Source: Bacillota bacterium (GTDB lineage: Bacteria > Bacillota > Clostridia > Peptostreptococcales > Anaerovoracaceae). From it: a DNA stretch of 15,754 nucleotides. Each line of letters opens with the position of its first letter. Positions within the stretch are counted from its first letter, which is position 1. Shown piece by piece: positions 14,135 through 15,754 of this stretch. Under the pieces are notes generated by a model that worked only from the letters and a program-made list of their open reading frames with translations, was not told where the DNA came from and made no database searches. The position numbers were made by a program, and so were the translations under genes. Location of the stretch: positions 1-15,754 of the forward strand of contig JAGATO010000085.1 of assembly GCA_017621195.1 (NCBI GenBank), written 5' to 3'.

Positions 14135-14242
14135 ATGTCTGAAGGATGTGGACTCCTGCGCGGAGATGGTGGAATCGATACCAGCTTACTGTTTTTCTTC
14201 CTGCTGCTGGTGATTATCTTCTGCAACTGCTACAGCAGATAA
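14135..14242 (+). CDS. 35-residue membrane microprotein, YjcZ-like
   Basis: A 35-aa ORF with AGGTGA seven bases before its ATG. It begins MSEGCGLLRGDGGIDTS, a glycine-rich polar head, then a single span of about 13 leucine, phenylalanine, valine and isoleucine residues, and ends CNCYSR. Glycine-rich head plus one short span plus a cysteine-bearing end is the layout of YjcZ-family and similar microproteins of spore-forming Bacillota, some of which are made during sporulation. The match is by overall character only. A terminator on the same strand at 14280-14328 follows 37 bases after its stop, which supports a monocistronic gene. No clear sigma-A, sigma-E or sigma-K promoter was found in the 120 bases upstream. 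Function unknown. Confidence 0.6.
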   Translation: MSEGCGLLRGDGGIDTSLLFFFLLLVIIFCNCYSR

Positions 14243-14279
14243 CGTTCCATAAGTAAGATCGAAAGATCGGATCCAAATG

Positions 14280-14328
14280 CTGTCTCCGGCCAGACGCAGC
14301 AGCGGCCACGCCGGGACAGTATTTTTTT
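14280..14328 (+). terminator. terminator after the microprotein gene
   Basis: CTGTC-t-CCGGC (14280-14290) pairs with GCCGGGACAG (14310-14319), ten pairs with one bulged T, then seven Ts at 14322-14328. The 19-base loop is rather large. Confidence 0.7.
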
Positions 14329-14352
14329 GAACAAGACAAACGGAACCTTTCC

Positions 14353-14386
14353 AAAAAAAAGAGCGCCCACATGACATGAACGCTCT
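14353..14386 (-). terminator. terminator of the ADP-ribosylglycohydrolase operon
   Basis: On the minus strand AGAGCG (14386-14381) pairs with CGCTCT (14365-14360), followed by eight Ts down to 14353. It lies 73 bases past the stop at 14459 and converges with the plus-strand terminator at 14280-14328. Confidence 0.75.
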
Positions 14387-14458
14387 GCATTGTATTCAGT
14401 TTTCCTGCCTGATCTCAATCATCCGGCGCGCCCTTTTTCCAACCGCGGATCGCTGCAG

Positions 14459-15529
14459 TTACAGCACGGACTCCAAAATGCGGTCGGCACCGTGAACCAG
14501 CAGAATGGAACATTCGATGCGGTTGACCCAGGGATAAGGGATCTCCTCCATTCCCAGGTATGTACCTAAGATGCTTCCGCAGATGGCGGCAACGGTGTCG
14601 CTGTTTCCGCCCTGGTTGACCGCCAGAAGAACGGCCTGACGGAAGTCGTTGGTGTAGCGCAGAGCGCAGTACAGCGCCTGAGCCAGGACTTCGCTTCCCG
14701 TCTCTCCCGTGCCGATGACCGACAGATCGATGCGGCTGGCCATTTCCAGCTCGCTGCGCTTCAGCAGGTTCTCGTTTCGGTTCATCTGCTCCGCCAGGGA
14801 TTTCGCTTTCTCGATCAGATCCTTCGTATTTTCATGACCGGGCCAGGCTTCCAGCTCCTGCAGGGCGCGGCCCATGGCCGCTTCCAGATCCTTTCCGCGG
14901 ATCAGGTGAGCGATCATACAGGCAAGAAAACCGGCAGGAAGATAGGCGTCCGGATGGCCGTGGGTGATAGCCGCACTTTCCGCACCGATGCGGAAGGCCA
15001 TTTTGGCGTCGTTGTAGAAGTACAGACCGATGGGAGCCGCGCGCATGACAGCGCCCGTTCCTGGATTCTGGTTAATGGGTTTGGCGATGGTCCCGTACTT
15101 TCCGTTGACGCAGCTTTCCAGCGTGCTCAGATTCACCTTGTCCGGCGTCCGTCTGGAGAACAGTTCTTCATTACTGAGGATCTCACCACCCAGAAGGAAG
15201 CTGTAGTTTTTATCGGCAAAGTGACCGATCTGAGTGTACAGCCACTTCTGATAGCAGTAGAACAGACTGGAAGTATAGGCGTAAATTCCACGCTCCTTGG
15301 CCTTTTTATCGGCCCACAACAGGCCATCCACCGTCAGGATAGCCATCTGCGTATCGTCGGAAAACAACGCCTCCTTTCGTTCGGCGTTGATGGGAAGCTC
15401 CGTAATCCCCAACGCTCCGTAGGCGCTGCGGATCTGGTTCCAGTCCATCAGCTCCACCGGATAGCCCATGGCATCGCCGCAGGCTCCGCCCAAAAGACAT
15501 CCTCTATAGCAATTTTTTTCGATCTTCAT
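14459..15529 (-). CDS. ADP-ribosylglycohydrolase family protein (DraG/ARH fold)
   Basis: Probable dinuclear-magnesium hydrolase that removes ADP-ribose from proteins or small molecules, cytoplasmic, 356 aa. Family motifs in order: GCLLGGACGDAMG (10-22), the metal-binding SDDTQM (57-62), NPGTGAVMRAAPIG (156-169), THGHPDA (189-195), and the second metal motif NQGGNSDTVA (305-314). The frame is open upstream to 15715, but that extension is the out-of-frame shadow of the preceding gene. The ATG at 15529 starts just before the first family motif and overlaps the upstream stop as ATGA, so translation is probably coupled; the local ribosome binding site (AGGGA) is weak and distant. No dedicated ADP-ribosyltransferase is seen nearby, so the substrate is open. 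Confidence 0.9.
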   Translation of the reverse strand: MKIEKNCYRGCLLGGACGDAMGYPVELMDWNQIRSAYGALGITELPINAERKEALFSDDTQMAILTVDGLLWADKKAKERGIYAYTSSLFYCYQKWLYTQIGHFADKNYSFLLGGEILSNEELFSRRTPDKVNLSTLESCVNGKYGTIAKPINQNPGTGAVMRAAPIGLYFYNDAKMAFRIGAESAAITHGHPDAYLPAGFLACMIAHLIRGKDLEAAMGRALQELEAWPGHENTKDLIEKAKSLAEQMNRNENLLKRSELEMASRIDLSVIGTGETGSEVLAQALYCALRYTNDFRQAVLLAVNQGGNSDTVAAICGSILGTYLGMEEIPYPWVNRIECSILLVHGADRILESVL

Positions 15530-15754
15530 ATCGTTCCAATCCCTTCTGTAATTTCGACGCGCTGTTGAAACTCCCTGAGCAGGCGACGGCGCTGCCTGTA
15601 ATCGGGCATTACCCTCTCCACCTGACTCCAAAAACGCTCCGAATGGTTCATTTCGATCAGGTGTGCCAGTTCGTGCACCACCACGTAATCCCGCAGCGGT
15701 TCGGGAGCAAACCACAGGCGGTACGTAAAGTTGATCGTGCCCCGGCTGCTGCAG
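15526..15754 (-). CDS. YgjP-like zinc metalloprotein (DUF45/WLM type), C-terminal part
   Basis: The last 75 residues of a protein whose start lies beyond the right edge. They contain CSSRGTINFTYRL, then VVHELAHL with the HExxH zinc site, NHSERFW supplying the third histidine, and VMPDY, the conserved order of the YgjP/DUF45 family (usual full length about 230-240 aa). E. coli YgjP has been described as a metal-dependent UTP pyrophosphatase, and the fold also resembles SprT/WLM metallopeptidases, so peptidase or pyrophosphatase is open. The stop codon overlaps the ATG of the ADP-ribosylglycohydrolase by four bases (ATGA), showing a shared transcript. Confidence 0.88.
   Translation of the reverse strand, partial: CSSRGTINFTYRLWFAPEPLRDYVVVHELAHLIEMNHSERFWSQVERVMPDYRQRRRLLREFQQRVEITEGIGTI

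Noticed and set aside
15530..15715. 62-residue extension of the ADP-ribosylglycohydrolase
   Set aside because: It overlaps the YgjP-like coding region in another frame, and the family motifs begin just after the ATG at 15529.

Overview
The window looks like an ordinary chromosomal segment of a low-to-mid GC Bacillota, most likely class Clostridia. The evidence is the electron-transfer-subunit dihydroorotate dehydrogenase (PyrD plus PyrK), a type 2 OMP decarboxylase, RocB-like M20 hydrolases, strong AGGAGG-type ribosome binding sites and sigma-A promoters. A finer placement (for example Anaerovoracaceae / Family XIII) is a guess.

Layout. Positions 1-1206 hold small genes and debris on the minus strand: an apparent DUF2798/MATE deletion chimera, and two paralogous small proteins of unknown function (79 and 66 aa). 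Positions 1283-7465 hold a six-gene minus-strand operon: an MTA/SAH-deaminase-type amidohydrolase, an MscS-type channel, aspartate carbamoyltransferase with a PyrI-like zinc ribbon fused to its C-terminus, pyrF, pyrK and pyrD. It starts at a near-consensus promoter (7436-7465) and ends at a terminator (1283-1328). Positions 7475-10903 hold a second minus-strand operon of two tandem RocB-like M20 metallohydrolases with their own promoter and terminator. A divergent control region (10830-11109) separates it from the plus-strand trkA-trkH potassium uptake operon (11110-13938), which ends at a 12-bp-stem terminator. A 35-residue single-span membrane microprotein follows (14135-14242). Two converging terminators then precede a minus-strand pair: an ADP-ribosylglycohydrolase and, overlapping its start by 4 bases, a YgjP-like HExxH metalloprotein cut by the right edge.

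How the genes work together. The pyr cluster covers carbamoyl aspartate formation, dihydroorotate oxidation with electron transfer to NAD, and OMP decarboxylation. pyrC, pyrE, carAB and pyrR must lie elsewhere. The upstream deaminase may link purine/nucleoside salvage to the same transcript, and TrkAH and MscS both concern ion and osmotic balance. The leader before the first gene is only about 40 nt, too short for a classical PyrR attenuator.

No clear new multi-gene system was found. The points most worth a second look are the ATCase with zinc ribbon but no allosteric domain, the paralogous small ORF pair with its leader hairpins, the DUF2798/MATE junction, the repeated motif around the trkA promoter, and the microprotein.
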